Positions 1 through 6,749 of a DNA stretch of 21,925 bases are shown here, piece by piece. The position numbers and the translations under genes are program-made. Positions within the stretch are counted from its first letter, which is position 1. Each line of letters starts with the position of its first letter. A model generated the notes under the pieces. That model saw only the letters and a program-made list of their open reading frames with translations, was not told the DNA's origin and ran no database searches. Source of the stretch: Chloroflexota bacterium (lineage in GTDB: Bacteria > Chloroflexota > Limnocylindria > QHBO01); contig JAOUHE010000010.1 in assembly GCA_029865285.1 (NCBI GenBank), forward strand, positions 1-21,925. Direction: 5' to 3'.

Positions 1-610
1 TTGTACCGTCGGTCTCGATCTCCAGGGTCAGGCGGTCGAAGTTGGTCATCTGCCCGACGCGCGTGTCGCTGACGACGAAGTTCACGCGACGCACCGGCGT
101 GAAGATGGCGTCGACCGGGATGATGCCGATCGGGAGGTCCTCGGCGTGCTCCGCAGGGCGGTATCCGACCCCGGTCTCCACGGTGAGGTCCATTTCGATC
201 GAACCGGCGTCGGAATCGAGCGTCAACAGCACCAGCTCGGGGTTGACGATCTCCACGTCGGCGGTCTCGGCGATATCGGCCGCCGTCACCTGGCCGGCGC
301 CGTGCTTCACCAGTTTGAGGGTGACGGCGTGATGGGCAAACGACCGCAGACGCAGCTTCTTGATGTTGAGGACGATCTGGGTGAGGTCCTCCTTGACGTT
401 GTCGATGGTGCTGAACTCGTGGAACACCTTGTGCACCTGGATGGCGGTCACGGCGGCGCCTTCCAGTGAGTTCAACAGGACGCGCCGCAGCGCGTTCCCG
501 AGGGTCACCCCGTATCCGTCGGCCAGGGGGTTGACCTCGAAGACGGAGAGGTTGCCGCGCGACTCGACCTCCTCGATGCGGGTGGTCGGCGTGGATTCAA
601 GTTCGATCAT
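1..610 (-). CDS. rpoA: RNA polymerase alpha subunit, N-terminal part (runs off the left edge)
   Basis: Alpha dimerises and starts RNA polymerase assembly; its N-terminal domain holds beta and beta'. The minus-strand reading from the ATG at 610 gives 203 codons without a stop and continues past the window edge. It opens MIELESTPTTRIEEVESRGN and contains the hallmark GYGVTLGNALRRVLLNSLEG (about residues 33-52), the signature of the alpha N-terminal domain. A later GIIPVDAIFTPVRRVN stretch also fits the family. The C-terminal domain that binds UP elements is not in the window. The gene follows rpsD by 18 nt, the usual end of the alpha operon. An AGGAG lies about 12 nt before the ATG, which is rather far, but no nearer in-frame start is seen. 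The family call is certain; the exact start is likely. Confidence 0.96.
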   Translation of the reverse strand, partial: MIELESTPTTRIEEVESRGNLSVFEVNPLADGYGVTLGNALRRVLLNSLEGAAVTAIQVHKVFHEFSTIDNVKEDLTQIVLNIKKLRLRSFAHHAVTLKLVKHGAGQVTAADIAETADVEIVNPELVLLTLDSDAGSIEMDLTVETGVGYRPAEHAEDLPIGIIPVDAIFTPVRRVNFVVSDTRVGQMTNFDRLTLEIETDGT

Positions 611-628
611 GAACGGGTATGACTCCTG

Positions 629-1255
629 CTAGCGCGAGTAGTACTCGACGACGAGCTGCTCGTTGAATTCGAGCGGCATCTGCTCGCGGAGCGGCTCGGC
701 AAGTACCGAACCGGAAAGCTTTGACGGATCGACGCTCACCCAAGCCGGGATCTGCGCCGCCTTCATCGTCTCGACGGCAACCTGGAAGATCAGCCGACCG
801 CGGCGGCTCTCCCGGACCTCGATCCGATCGCCAACCTTGGCACTGAAACTCGGAATGTTGGTGGGTCGGCCATTCACGCTGAAGTGGCCGTGGGTCACGA
901 GCTGCCGCGCCTCGGCTCGCGAACGGGCAAAGCCCATCCGGAAGACGACGTTGTCGAGGCGCATCTCGAGAAGCCGCAGCAGGTTCTCGCCGGTCATTCC
1001 GGTGCGCTGATCGGCCTTCTCGAAGTAATTGCGGAACTGCTTCTCCAGGACGGAGTAGCTGCGTCGCACCTTCTGCTTCTCGCGCAGCTGGATGCCGTAC
1101 TCGCTGACCTTGCGGCGGCGCTGCGTATTCATCCCGGGCGGCGTGCTGCGGCGCTCAAAGGCGCACTTCTTGCTGAAACACCTGCTCCCCTTGAGGAAGA
1201 GCTTGAGTCCCTCGCGGCGGCAGATGCGGCAGACAGGATCGGTATAGCGTGCCAT
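629..1255 (-). CDS. rpsD: 30S ribosomal protein S4, zinc-binding type
   Basis: S4 binds 16S rRNA early in 30S assembly and helps guard decoding accuracy. The 208-residue product has the usual S4 length. Near the N-terminus Cys9, Cys12, Cys26 and Cys31 make a CxxC...CxxxxC zinc site, so this is the C+ form of S4. The S4 RNA-binding domain follows, with LEMRLDNVVFRMGFARSRAE and VTHGHFSVNGR at about residues 91-130. The C-terminus LEFNEQLVVEYYSR is typical. The ATG at 1255 follows the rpsK stop by 7 nt, and TGAGGCAGGG before it places a GAGG at the right distance, so the rpsK stop codon overlaps the ribosome binding site. In E. coli S4 represses its own operon; I see no matching leader structure here. 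Confidence 0.97.
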   Translation of the reverse strand: MARYTDPVCRICRREGLKLFLKGSRCFSKKCAFERRSTPPGMNTQRRRKVSEYGIQLREKQKVRRSYSVLEKQFRNYFEKADQRTGMTGENLLRLLEMRLDNVVFRMGFARSRAEARQLVTHGHFSVNGRPTNIPSFSAKVGDRIEVRESRRGRLIFQVAVETMKAAQIPAWVSVDPSKLSGSVLAEPLREQMPLEFNEQLVVEYYSR

Positions 1256-1262
1256 CCCTGCC

Positions 1263-1658
1263 TCAGACCCTGCGCCGCTTGGGTGGCCGGCAGCCGTTGT
1301 GCGGAATCGGCGTGACGTCGGTGATGGCGGTCACCTCGAGGCCCGCGGTCTGGAGCGAGCGGATCGCCTGCTCGCGGCCCGCGCCGGGTCCCTTGACGAA
1401 CACCTCGACCTGTCGCATCCCGTGCTCCATCGCGCGGCGGGCGGCGCCTTCCGCCGTCTGCGACGCCGCGTACGGCGTGCTCTTGCGGGAACCCTTGATC
1501 CCGACCAGCCCGGCGCTTCCCCAGCTCACGGTATTCCCGGTCGGGTCGGTGATCGTCACGATCGTGTTGTTGAAGGTCGATTGGATGTGCACGTGCCCGA
1601 CAGGCACGTTCTTCTTCTCTCGCTTCTTGGTGCGCGTCGCGCGCTTCCGCTCAGCCAT
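1263..1658 (-). CDS. rpsK: 30S ribosomal protein S11
   Basis: S11 sits on the 30S platform near the mRNA exit and contacts S7 and 16S rRNA. The 131-residue protein matches the family: a basic start MAERKRATRTKKREKKN, then VHIQSTFNNTIVTITDPTGN, WGSAGLVGIKGSRKSTPYAA and a C-terminal TDVTPIPHNGCRPPKRRRV that is nearly invariant in bacteria. The ATG at 1658 has a clear AGGAG with 5-nt spacing (AGGAGATTC-ATG). The 36-nt gap back to rpsM is the widest in this part of the operon, and I see no promoter or stable hairpin in it. The Asn in the IPHNG motif, a known isoaspartate site in E. coli S11, is kept. Confidence 0.97.
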   Translation of the reverse strand: MAERKRATRTKKREKKNVPVGHVHIQSTFNNTIVTITDPTGNTVSWGSAGLVGIKGSRKSTPYAASQTAEGAARRAMEHGMRQVEVFVKGPGAGREQAIRSLQTAGLEVTAITDVTPIPHNGCRPPKRRRV

Positions 1659-1694
1659 GAATCTCCTGTGGCAATCCGGGACGGATGCTGATGA

Positions 1695-2066
1695 CTACTT
1701 CTTGCGCCGGACGCCGACCGTCTTGCGCGGTCCACGCCGCTGTCGGGCGTTCGTCTTGGTGCGCTGCCCGCGGACGGGCAGGTTGCGACGATGTCGAAGG
1801 CCCCGGTAGGAGCCGATCTCCATCATTCGCTTGATGTTCATGCTCACTTCGCGGCGGAGATCACCCTCGACCTTGAAGCGACGGTCGATCACCTCGCGAA
1901 TGCGATTGACCTCTTCCTCGGTGAGATCCTTCACCCGCGTCAAGTCCGACACGTTCGCGGCGACCATGACCTGGCGCGCCGAGGTGGGGCCGATGCCGTG
2001 GATGTAGGTCAGCGAGATGACCGTCCGCTTGTCTCGCGGAATGTCGACGCCGGCGATACGTGCCAT
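1695..2066 (-). CDS. rpsM: 30S ribosomal protein S13
   Basis: S13 lies in the head of the 30S subunit and forms bridges to the 50S central protuberance (L5). The 123-residue protein starts MARIAGVDIPRDKRTVISLT, has the helix-turn-helix-like YIHGIGPTSARQ segment and the conserved GSYRGLRHRRNLPVRGQRT (about residues 86-104). It ends in a very basic tail, NARQRRGPRKTVGVRRKK, which in known structures reaches toward P-site tRNA. The ATG at 2066 is 7 nt after the rpmJ stop; the Shine-Dalgarno is weak, so coupling to rpmJ is likely. In E. coli the S4-binding leader of the alpha operon lies before rpsM, but here rpmJ is too close for such a leader. Confidence 0.97.
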   Translation of the reverse strand: MARIAGVDIPRDKRTVISLTYIHGIGPTSARQVMVAANVSDLTRVKDLTEEEVNRIREVIDRRFKVEGDLRREVSMNIKRMMEIGSYRGLRHRRNLPVRGQRTKTNARQRRGPRKTVGVRRKK

Positions 2067-2073
2067 GGCTCGC

Positions 2074-2187
2074 CTATCCCTGCCGCTGCTTGTGCTTGGG
2101 GACGACGCAGATGACCATCACCACGCCGGAGCGCTTGATCACCTTGCATCGCTCACATCGCGGCTTAACCGAGGCAGAAACCTTCAT
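2074..2187 (-). CDS. rpmJ: 50S ribosomal protein L36, zinc-binding form
   Basis: This 37-residue gene reads MKVSASVKPRCERCKVIKRS, then GVVMVICVVPKHKQRQG. Cys11, Cys14, Cys27 and His32 are the four zinc ligands of the C+ form of L36, the smallest 50S protein, which settles the rRNA near the peptidyl transferase region late in assembly. The ATG at 2187 overlaps the infA stop (ATGA, 4 nt), and AGGATGAG just before it acts as a ribosome binding site. Both sides fit the usual infA-rpmJ-rpsM order. The length and ligand spacing match the family exactly, so the call is firm despite its small size. Confidence 0.96.
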   Translation of the reverse strand: MKVSASVKPRCERCKVIKRSGVVMVICVVPKHKQRQG

Positions 2188-2402
2188 CTCATCCTGTACG
2201 TGATTCGACCCCTGGTGAGGTCGTAGGGGGACAGCTCGACGCGGACCGTGTCACCTGGCGTGATGCGGATGAAGTTCTGGCGCAGCTTCCCAGAGATGTG
2301 CGCGAGAACCTCGTGCCCATCCTCGAGTCGTACCCTGAACATCGCGTTCGGAAGCGGAAGGACTACTTCTCCTTCGACCTCGATCGCATCCTTCTTCACC
2401 AA
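2184..2402 (-). CDS. infA: Translation initiation factor IF-1
   Basis: IF-1 binds the 30S A site during initiation and works with IF-2 and IF-3. The 72-residue OB-fold protein contains KKDAIEVEGEV, LPNAMFRVRLEDGHEVLAHI and VELSPYDLTRGRITYRMR, all typical. The chosen start is a TTG at 2402: it gives the standard family length, and an AAGGTG lies 8 nt upstream. The next codon is GTG (2399) and could also serve, shortening the protein by one residue. The gene has its own candidate promoter in the gap before it and is overlapped 4 nt by rpmJ. One small difference from many IF-1 proteins is SGKLRQNFIRI in place of the common SGKMRMNYIRI. Confidence 0.95.
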   Translation of the reverse strand: MVKKDAIEVEGEVVLPLPNAMFRVRLEDGHEVLAHISGKLRQNFIRITPGDTVRVELSPYDLTRGRITYRMR

Positions 2403-2459
2403 GCGCTACGCACCTTCGATCTGATCATTGATTGCGGGGTGTTGCACACACGGAAAGGC

Positions 2460-2473
2460 CGCCGCAACCGGCG
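2460..2473 (-). other. Small hairpin in the infA leader
   Basis: On the minus strand the sequence reads CGCCG-GTTG-CGGCG, a perfect 5-bp stem with a 4-nt loop. It lies shortly after the expected transcription start of the promoter upstream of infA and about 58 nt before the infA start codon. No U-run follows, so it is not a terminator. It may simply stabilise the 5' end of the mRNA. Evidence is only the inverted repeat, and short stems arise often in GC-rich DNA. Confidence 0.3.
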
Positions 2474-2488
2474 ACCCACGGACAGTGG

Positions 2489-2518
2489 AGTATACACGAA
2501 CCCAGCGGCGCCAGACAA
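2489..2518 (-). promoter_or_regulatory. Candidate sigma70-type promoter for infA and the alpha genes
   Basis: In the 139-nt gap between map and infA the minus strand has TTGTCT (2518-2513), an 18-bp spacer and TATACT (2494-2489). The -10 differs from TATAAT at one base and the -35 matches TTGACA at four of six. Transcription would start near 2482, leaving a leader of about 80 nt before infA. The same GTATACTCC 9-mer and the same spacer length occur in the promoter upstream of rpsL, which strengthens both calls. This promoter would let infA to rpoA be expressed apart from the genes upstream. Confidence 0.7.
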
Positions 2519-2527
2519 CGGGTCTGG
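2511..2527 (-). other. Inverted repeat between map and infA, overlapping the -35 box
   Basis: The minus strand reads CCAGAC-CCGTT-GTCTGG, a perfect 6-bp stem with a 5-nt loop, starting 15 nt after the map stop codon. The right arm overlaps the -35 hexamer TTGTCT of the infA promoter. It could be a weak pause or processing hairpin for the upstream transcript or an operator for a dimeric regulator. There is no U-run, so it does not look like a strong intrinsic terminator. Confidence 0.4.
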
Positions 2528-2541
2528 GGGACCGATACGAC

Positions 2542-3324
2542 TCACCTCGAGGTCAGGACCTGCGGCCCGCTGTCGGCGATGGCGACGGTGTTCTCGAAGT
2601 GCGCGGACAGGCTCCGATCAGCCGTCGCCACTGTCCAATCGTCGTCCAGGATGAAGACGGCGTCCCCGCCGAGGTTGAACATCGGCTCGATGGCGAAGCA
2701 CATGCCCGCCTCGATTCGCATGCCGGTGCCCCCCCGGCCGTAGTTCGGCACGTTCGGCGCTTCGTGCATCGCGCGACCGATGCCGTGGCCGACCAGTGGC
2801 CGAACGATTCCGAGACCGTGCTCATGCGCCACAGCCTCGATGGCCGCCCCGACATCCCCCAGTCGATTCCCCGGGACCGCAGCGGCGATCCCTGCCTCCA
2901 TCCCTCGCCGCGTGGCGTCGATCAATTCCTGGGTACGACGCGGCACCCGGCCGACCGGCCACGTCCGGGCGCAGTCCGCGTGCCACCCCTGCCAGATGCA
3001 GCCGACGTCGAGGCCCACGATGTCACCCTCCCTGAGGAGCCGCTTCGGCGATGGGATGCCGTGCACCACCTCGTCATTGATCGATGCGCAGATCGATGCG
3101 GGGAAGGGAGGGTTGGTCCCGTACCCCTTGAACGAGGGAACGGCTCCGGCATCGGTGATGATCTCCTCCGCGATGCGGTCCAGGTCGCCCGTCGTGATGC
3201 CGGGTCGGAGTTCTCGCTCAAACGCGTCGAGCACGTCGACCAGGACCGCACCTGCGCGGCGCATGCTGGCGATCTCTTCGGGGCGCTTGATGGTGACCAT
3301 GTTGCCGCGGGCCGGGATCCCCAT
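2542..3324 (-). CDS. map: Type I methionine aminopeptidase
   Basis: Map removes the N-terminal methionine from new proteins in the cytosol. The 260-residue product shows the pita-bread fold signature and all five metal ligands: Asp106 (GLDVG), Asp117 (HADCARTW), His180 (GHGIGRAMHE), Glu213 (AIEPM) and Glu244 (HFENT). The substrate-side His88 lies in NDEVVHGIPS. There is no N-terminal SH3 or zinc-finger extension, so this is the short bacterial form. The ATG at 3324 is 3 nt after the adk stop. A second ATG at 3300 (MVTIKRPEEIASMRRAG) fits the family start almost as well, and neither has a clear Shine-Dalgarno. The secY-adk-map-infA order is widespread in bacteria. After the stop comes a gap with a promoter. 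Confidence 0.95.
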   Translation of the reverse strand: MGIPARGNMVTIKRPEEIASMRRAGAVLVDVLDAFERELRPGITTGDLDRIAEEIITDAGAVPSFKGYGTNPPFPASICASINDEVVHGIPSPKRLLREGDIVGLDVGCIWQGWHADCARTWPVGRVPRRTQELIDATRRGMEAGIAAAVPGNRLGDVGAAIEAVAHEHGLGIVRPLVGHGIGRAMHEAPNVPNYGRGGTGMRIEAGMCFAIEPMFNLGGDAVFILDDDWTVATADRSLSAHFENTVAIADSGPQVLTSR

Positions 3325-3327
3325 CGC

Positions 3328-4029
3328 TCAGCGATCTGCCGCGTCGGTCAGCTCGTCCAGGATGGCGCGCGTCACGGCGGGGATCGGCAGTGTCCCGTCG
3401 ACACGATGCACGATCCCCGCCCGGTCGTAGTGCTCCAGCACCTCAAGCATCGGCGCCACCTGCTTGGCGAGACGTGCTCGCACCACGTCGGATCGGTCAT
3501 CGTCGCGCTGCATGAGTGGCGTGCCGTCCCGATCACAGAGCCCGGGGATGCTTGGAGCCTCCCCGGAGAGGTGGTACGGCGTGCCGCACGCGGGGCAGAC
3601 CCTTCGGCCCGCCACCCGGGCCACGAGCTCCTCGATCGGCACCTCGATGGAGATGACCCGTTCGATGCGCTGCCCCCGCCCTGCCAGCGTCGCATCGAGC
3701 GCCTGGGCCTGCGTGACCGTCCGGGGGAAGCCATCGAGGATTGCGCCCTTTGAGGCCGCCGGCGCCGCCAGCTTCTCCATGAACATCCCGATCGTGATGT
3801 CATCGGGCACGAGATCACCGCGTTCCATGTAGGCACGTGCTCGCTCGCCGAGCTCGCTTCCGTCGCGCAGCGCCTGGCGGAACAGGTTGCCCGACGCGAG
3901 GTGGACGAGGCCGAGTTCCGCGCTCATCGCGACCGCCTGGGTGCCCTTGCCGGCTCCGACCGGGCCGACGAGGAGGAGGATCCGTCGCCCGTTCTGCGAC
4001 GCCGTCGGGCCGCGGCCCGCTCCGGTCAC
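3328..4029 (-). CDS. adk: Adenylate kinase, zinc-lid type
   Basis: Adk interconverts ATP + AMP and 2 ADP. The 233-residue product has the P-loop GPVGAGKGT at residues 22-30, DGFPRT at 99-104 and a long LID with Cys145, Cys148, Cys165 and Asp168, the Cys3-Asp zinc pattern known from Bacillus Adk. LMQRDDD and the arginines after it complete the catalytic region. It starts with GTG at 4029, overlapping the secY stop by 4 nt (GTGA). The first 15 residues (MTGAGRGPTASQNGR) are an extra, flexible-looking lead, and no internal start is available before the P-loop. Two key motifs differ from the textbook form: GPVGAGKG for GPPGAGKG, and ASGNLFR where most Adk have STGDxxR. The fold and role are clear; substrate preference is not proven. 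Confidence 0.94.
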   Translation of the reverse strand: MTGAGRGPTASQNGRRILLLVGPVGAGKGTQAVAMSAELGLVHLASGNLFRQALRDGSELGERARAYMERGDLVPDDITIGMFMEKLAAPAASKGAILDGFPRTVTQAQALDATLAGRGQRIERVISIEVPIEELVARVAGRRVCPACGTPYHLSGEAPSIPGLCDRDGTPLMQRDDDRSDVVRARLAKQVAPMLEVLEHYDRAGIVHRVDGTLPIPAVTRAILDELTDAADR

Positions 4030-5309
4030 CGGATGAAGCCCTCGTAGTGGCGCATCAACATCTGCGCCTCGAGCTGTTTCATCGTCTCGACCACGACGCT
4101 GACCACGATCAGGATGCTCGTTCCACCGAGCTGGAGGCCTTCCGTCCCGGGAATGGCCGTCGAAACGAGCAGGGGCAGCACGGCGAGGGACGCCAGGAAG
4201 AGGGCGCCGCCAAGCGTGATCCGGTTGGTCACCCGCCCCAGGAACTCTTCGGTCGGTTTACCCGGACGGATTCCCGGAATGAAGCCGCCGTTCTTGCGCA
4301 GGTAATCCGCGGTCTGATCGGGTCTGAACTGGAACGCCGTGTAGAAGTAGGTGAAGAAGACGACCAGGATGAAGTACAGCACGCCGTACACCAGCGGATT
4401 ACTCGAACTGAGGTTCCGAACGACGAACTCGGCGGCCGAGCGGACCCAGTCGATCGACGAGGCGGTGAAGTACTGGGCGATCTGTGCCGGGAAGAGCAGG
4501 ATGCTGATGGCGAAGATGATCGGAATCACGCCGGCCATGGTCACCTTCAGCGGCAGGTACTGCGTCTGACCCTGGTACATGCGGCGTCCACGAACGCGGC
4601 TCGCGTACTGCACCGGGATCCGACGCTGGCCTTCGTTGATGAAGACGACCCCGGCGATGACGACGATCGCGATGATGATGAACGGGATGATCTTGATCAG
4701 CCCGTCGGGGCCCGAGACGACCGGCGCCGCGCTGTGCGGCAGCCGGCCGACGATCCCTGCGAAGATGATGAAGCTGATCCCGTTGCCGAGGCCACGCTCA
4801 CTGATCAGCTCACCCAGCCACATGAGCAGGATCGTGCCGGCGGTGAACGAGAGCAGCAGCGTCAGCGTCTCGAAGCTGAAGAGCGGAGACGGTTGGATGA
4901 CGTTGTTGGCCTGGAGGAGGACCGAGAAGCCGTAGCCCTGGGCGAAGGCCAGTGGCACCGTCAGCAGGCGGGTGTACTGGTTCAGGCGGTTGCGGCCGTA
5001 CTCGCCCTCGCGAGCGAGCTCGCCGAGGCTTGGGATGACCCCCTGCATCAACTGCATGATGATGCTGGCGTTGATGTACGGGTTGACGCCCATCCCGATG
5101 ATCGAGGCGGTCGCCAGGCCGCCGCCCGAGAACAGGTCCAGCAGACCCAGCAGCTGGTTCGAGTTGAACAGGTTCGACAACTGGGCCTGGTCCACGCCCG
5201 CGACCGGCACGTTCGTCAGTGCCCTGAATACGAGCAGGATCCCGAGCGTGAAGAGGATCTTGCGACGGATGTCCGGTGCGCGGAAGGCGGTTACCAGCGA
5301 CTCGATCAA
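4026..5309 (-). CDS. secY: Protein translocase subunit SecY
   Basis: SecY forms the channel in the cytoplasmic membrane for protein export and membrane insertion. The 427-residue sequence shows about ten hydrophobic spans (for example near residues 17-36, 65-88, 150-170, 205-225, 258-278, 308-327, 366-386 and 394-412). Hallmarks are MGVNPYINASIIMQLMQG in TM2, GELISERGLGNGISFIIFAG, INEGQRRIPVQYA, and GGFIPGIRPGKPTEEFL in the cytosolic loop before TM9, with a C-terminus EAQMLMRHYEGFIR. The start is TTG at 5309, two nt after the rplO stop; no strong Shine-Dalgarno is seen, so ribosomes probably pass on from rplO. Location after rplO is universal in spc operons. Confidence 0.97.
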   Translation of the reverse strand: MIESLVTAFRAPDIRRKILFTLGILLVFRALTNVPVAGVDQAQLSNLFNSNQLLGLLDLFSGGGLATASIIGMGVNPYINASIIMQLMQGVIPSLGELAREGEYGRNRLNQYTRLLTVPLAFAQGYGFSVLLQANNVIQPSPLFSFETLTLLLSFTAGTILLMWLGELISERGLGNGISFIIFAGIVGRLPHSAAPVVSGPDGLIKIIPFIIIAIVVIAGVVFINEGQRRIPVQYASRVRGRRMYQGQTQYLPLKVTMAGVIPIIFAISILLFPAQIAQYFTASSIDWVRSAAEFVVRNLSSSNPLVYGVLYFILVVFFTYFYTAFQFRPDQTADYLRKNGGFIPGIRPGKPTEEFLGRVTNRITLGGALFLASLAVLPLLVSTAIPGTEGLQLGGTSILIVVSVVVETMKQLEAQMLMRHYEGFIR

Positions 5310-5311
5310 GG

Positions 5312-5920
5312 CTAGGACTCGCTCTCGCTCTCGTCGGCGGCGGGGGGTACGTCGGTCTCGTTCGACGCCTCGGGGGCTGCGGCAGCAGCCTCCTCGGGGG
5401 CCGGCTCACTCGCAGGCGCCTCGATCGCCATCTCGGGGGTGCGCTCGACAGGAGCCCCATCGGGCCAGCTGATCAGCTGCGCCACGCTGCCGACCGATTC
5501 GAGCTTCTCCACCGCCGATTGCGTGAATGCATGGGCGTGAATCGTGACGCCGCGAGGCGCGTCGCCGCCGCCAAGGATCTTGACCGGCTGGGGACGCGTC
5601 TTCTGGTCGCGCAGGAGGCCGTCGTGACGAAGTACCTCTGGCGTGATCAGGGTGCCGGGGGCGACATCGCTGAGCCGAGCCAGGTTGATGGCCGCGTACT
5701 CAACGCGGAATCGATTCTTGAAGCCGTGGAGCTTCGGCGTCCGGATGTGGATCGGCGTCTGGCCGCCCTCGAACCAGGCCGGGATGCCCCCACCGGCGCG
5801 CGACTTCTGGCCCTTCGTCCCACGCCCCGCGGTCTTCCCGCGGCCGGACCCGTGGCCGCGCCCAAGGCGCCGCGACGGTGTGTGCGACCCCTTGTTCGGG
5901 CGTGGATCGTGCAGTTTCAT
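5312..5920 (-). CDS. rplO: 50S ribosomal protein L15 with acidic C-terminal tail
   Basis: L15 is a late-assembling 50S protein whose basic N-terminal arm threads through 23S rRNA. Residues 1-50 show it: LGRGHGSGRGKTAGRGTKGQ and RAGGGIPAWFEGGQTP. The globular part runs to about residue 152 (SAVEKLESVGSVAQLISW), where ordinary L15 proteins end. Here a further 50 residues follow, rich in Ala, Glu, Pro and Ser and ending DESESES. That tail is acidic, unlike the rest of the protein, and looks disordered. The ATG at 5920 overlaps the rpmD stop by 1 nt (TGATG), with GAAGGA about 8 nt upstream. The family call is certain; the tail has no assigned function. Confidence 0.96.
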   Translation of the reverse strand: MKLHDPRPNKGSHTPSRRLGRGHGSGRGKTAGRGTKGQKSRAGGGIPAWFEGGQTPIHIRTPKLHGFKNRFRVEYAAINLARLSDVAPGTLITPEVLRHDGLLRDQKTRPQPVKILGGGDAPRGVTIHAHAFTQSAVEKLESVGSVAQLISWPDGAPVERTPEMAIEAPASEPAPEEAAAAAPEASNETDVPPAADESESES

Positions 5921-6162
5921 CAGGCGTCCTTCTCGGTGGCGGCTCCGCCGGCAGGCGGCTCCTCGACGGTCAGCAGGAAGGCGACGCGGCGAAGCATCCC
6001 ACGGTTGACGGGCGTATCGGCGAGTTCGATCGTCTGGTGCAGCCGATGCAGCCCGAGCGCACGGATGGTGCCTCGAGCTGCTGCCTTGTGGCCGATCGTC
6101 GACTTGACCCAGGTGACGCGCAGCATTGTAGCGGCGCCCGGCGCCATCCTCTTATCGGCCAC
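5920..6162 (-). CDS. rpmD: 50S ribosomal protein L30
   Basis: L30 is a small 50S protein near the base of the central protuberance. The core LRVTWVKSTIGHKAAARGTI, then RALGLHRLHQTIELADTP and VNRGMLRRVAFLLTVEE, is typical. I chose the GTG at 6162 as the start because GGAGG stands 5 nt before it. This gives 80 residues beginning MADKRMAPGAAT and an 11-nt overlap with rpsE. ATG codons at 6147 (75 residues) and 6126 (68 residues) are alternatives, but the first has its GAGG directly against it with no spacing. A short Ala/Glu tail follows the normal end of the domain. L30 is absent from some phyla, so its presence helps a little with placement. Confidence 0.93.
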   Translation of the reverse strand: MADKRMAPGAATMLRVTWVKSTIGHKAAARGTIRALGLHRLHQTIELADTPVNRGMLRRVAFLLTVEEPPAGGAATEKDA

Positions 6163-6739
6163 GCGAGCCTCCGAACGGGAAGGCGGGAGCCGGTCGGGCG
6201 ATGACCTCGTGCGGCTTGCGAGCCGCCTCGGCGCCGCGCTTCCCAAGCAGCTGCTCCGCGGTCTTGCCCCGCGCTGCGGCGATCTCGTCCGCGGAGCGGA
6301 GAGCGGCCAGGCACTTGAGAGTCGCGCGCACGACGTTGATCGGGTTGTTGCTGCCCATCGACTTGCTGAGCAGGTCGCGGATCCCGGTCGCCTCCGCGAC
6401 GGCGCGGACCGAGCCGCCGGCGATGACGCCCGTCCCCTGCGAGGCGGGCCGCAGCATGACCGTGCTCGCACCGAAATCGCGGGTCACCGCGTGCGGAATC
6501 GTGGCCCCGACGAGGGGAACCTTGATGAGGTGCTTCTTTGCATCCTCGACACCCTTGCGGATCGACTCGGGGACCTCTCCGGCCTTGCCCAGACCAACAC
6601 CGACGATCCCGTTGCCGTCGCCGACGACCACGACGGAGCTGAAGCTGAAGCGGCGACCGCCCTTGACGACCTTGGAGACCCGGTTGATCTGGACGACCTT
6701 CTCTTCCAGGTTGAGCTTTGCTGGATCGATGCGAGCCAT
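6152..6739 (-). CDS. rpsE: 30S ribosomal protein S5
   Basis: S5 helps form the mRNA entry tunnel and affects decoding accuracy with S4 and S12. The 195-residue protein starts MARIDPAKLNLEEKVVQINR, followed by the dsRNA-binding-like domain with VSKVVKGGRRFSFSSVVVVG and GNGIVGVGLGKAGEVPESIR. The C-terminal domain has GTGVIAGGSVRAVAEATGI and SKSMGSNNPINVVRAT. The ATG at 6739 was chosen over upstream in-frame codons because GGAGGAATC-ATG is a strong ribosome binding site 10 nt after the rplR stop and the family starts there. The rpmD start lies inside its 3' end. Confidence 0.97.
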   Translation of the reverse strand: MARIDPAKLNLEEKVVQINRVSKVVKGGRRFSFSSVVVVGDGNGIVGVGLGKAGEVPESIRKGVEDAKKHLIKVPLVGATIPHAVTRDFGASTVMLRPASQGTGVIAGGSVRAVAEATGIRDLLSKSMGSNNPINVVRATLKCLAALRSADEIAAARGKTAEQLLGKRGAEAARKPHEVIARPAPAFPFGGSRGR

Positions 6740-6749
6740 GATTCCTCCG

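Noticed and set aside
2428..5315. Long plus-strand frames of 441 and 492 codons opposite map, adk and secY.
   Set aside because: Both lie on strongly supported minus-strand genes and lack family features.
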